Assembly (NCBI GenBank): GCA_030040295.1
Contig: JASHTZ010000534.1
Coordinates: forward strand, 1 to 5,505
Reading direction: 5' to 3'
From: Terriglobia bacterium
GTDB taxonomy: Bacteria; Acidobacteriota; Terriglobia; UBA7540
DNA: 5,505 bases
Below are positions 5,270 through 5,505 of the stretch, piece after piece; within the stretch, counting starts at the first letter, position 1, and each line of letters opens with the position of its first letter. The translations under genes and the position numbers were made by a program. The notes beneath the pieces are model-generated. The model made no database searches and was not told the origin of the DNA. It saw nothing but the letters and a program-made list of their open reading frames with translations.

Positions 5270-5458
5270 TCATCCCAACAGCACCTCCAGCACCACCCGC
5301 AACGTATCCCCATTGACGATTTCGATGACCTGCAACTTTTCCTTCGCCAGCTCCAGCAAGCCTGAGGGATCGCGCGGAGCTGGCCTAATCTGAAGCGAGC
5401 CGGGTGAGAAACGGAATTCTACGGTCGACCCTATGGGGACATCAATTAAAGAGGACAT
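5270..5458 (-). CDS. Possible small hypothetical protein (minus strand)
   Basis: A 62-residue frame from ATG 5458 begins MSSLIDVPIGSTVEFRF and ends LRVVLEVLLG. The frame is open upstream to the right edge, so it could also be the end of a longer gene. The last 28 codons are strongly biased to G or C in third position (about 22 of 28), as in a real gene of a GC-rich genome. Against it, no good ribosome binding site precedes the ATG, and the frame overlaps the start region of an excisionase-like gene on the plus strand. No family is recognised. Confidence 0.3.
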   Translation of the reverse strand: MSSLIDVPIGSTVEFRFSPGSLQIRPAPRDPSGLLELAKEKLQVIEIVNGDTLRVVLEVLLG

Positions 5459-5462
5459 CAAT
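5435..5462 (+). repeat. 12-bp direct repeat at the start of the second excisionase-like gene
   Basis: GGGGACATCAAT (5435-5446) and GAGGACATCAAT (5451-5462) differ at one base and have a 16-bp period. The second copy contains the Shine-Dalgarno sequence and the first two bases of the start codon. It could be a binding site for an autoregulating HTH protein or a simple duplication. Confidence 0.5.
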
Positions 5463-5505
5463 GTTGAATCTTCTGACAGAATGTGACGTAGCAAAACGGC
5501 TGCAC
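5461..5505 (+). CDS. Second excisionase-type HTH protein (partial, N-terminus only)
   Basis: Only 15 codons are in the window: ATG at 5461 reads MLNLLTECDVAKRLH and stays open at the right edge. The L-L-T-x-x-x-V-A-x-x-L-H pattern is the first helix of an excisionase-type (HTH_17) DNA-binding domain, like that of the gene at 3913 but not a copy of it. GAGG at 5451-5454 lies six bases upstream, normal spacing. A recombinase gene may follow outside the window. The identification rests on a short stretch. Confidence 0.6.
   Translation, partial: MLNLLTECDVAKRLH

Noticed and set aside
1..5505. CRISPR arrays, rRNA or tRNA genes
   Set aside because: No regularly spaced repeats, and no tRNA or rRNA signature sequences, were seen on either strand by eye.

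Overview
The window looks like part of a chromosome from a GC-rich soil or environmental bacterium. An Acidobacteriota-type genome is my best guess, from the style of the interspersed palindromic repeats and the excisionase-type helix-turn-helix genes. This is an inference; no rRNA or other phylogenetic marker is present.

Positions 1-3307 form an ordinary metabolic locus. On the minus strand a dihydrodipicolinate synthase/N-acetylneuraminate lyase (DapA) family protein (1743 to 799) lies upstream of a Gfo/Idh/MocA-family NAD(P)-dependent oxidoreductase (558 down to the left edge, truncated). A major facilitator of the hexuronate/anion:cation symporter type is divergently transcribed (2048 to 3307). 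Together they suggest uptake of an organic or sugar acid, aldol cleavage or dehydration of a 2-keto acid, and oxidation of a related aldehyde, hemiacetal or alcohol. The actual substrate cannot be read from the sequence.

Three non-coding palindromic elements sit between these genes: a CT/GA-rich hairpin repeat (599-676), a MITE-like element with about 22-bp terminal inverted repeats (1807-1927), and a compound double-hairpin element (1954-2023) directly upstream of the transporter. They look like dispersed genomic repeats and dominate the shared control region.

Positions 3308-3912 contain no convincing intact gene, only a possible frameshifted remnant on the minus strand. From 3913 to the right edge the window looks like a decayed integrative element. 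It holds an excisionase-like HTH gene (3913-4170) that runs out of frame into about 40 codons of a tyrosine-recombinase remnant (4106-4225). Next comes an unrecognised 251-residue protein with no charged or hydrophobic signature of a known family (4971 to 4216, minus strand), in clearly AT-richer DNA. Two doubtful small minus-strand ORFs follow, and the first 15 codons of a second excisionase-like HTH gene (5461 onward, plus strand) are preceded by a 12-bp direct repeat.

The items most worth following up are the unrecognised protein in its recombination-associated setting, the MITE-like element, the double hairpin with complementary loops, and the excisionase/integrase deletion scar. I did not find strong evidence for a complete new multi-gene system within these 5.5 kb.
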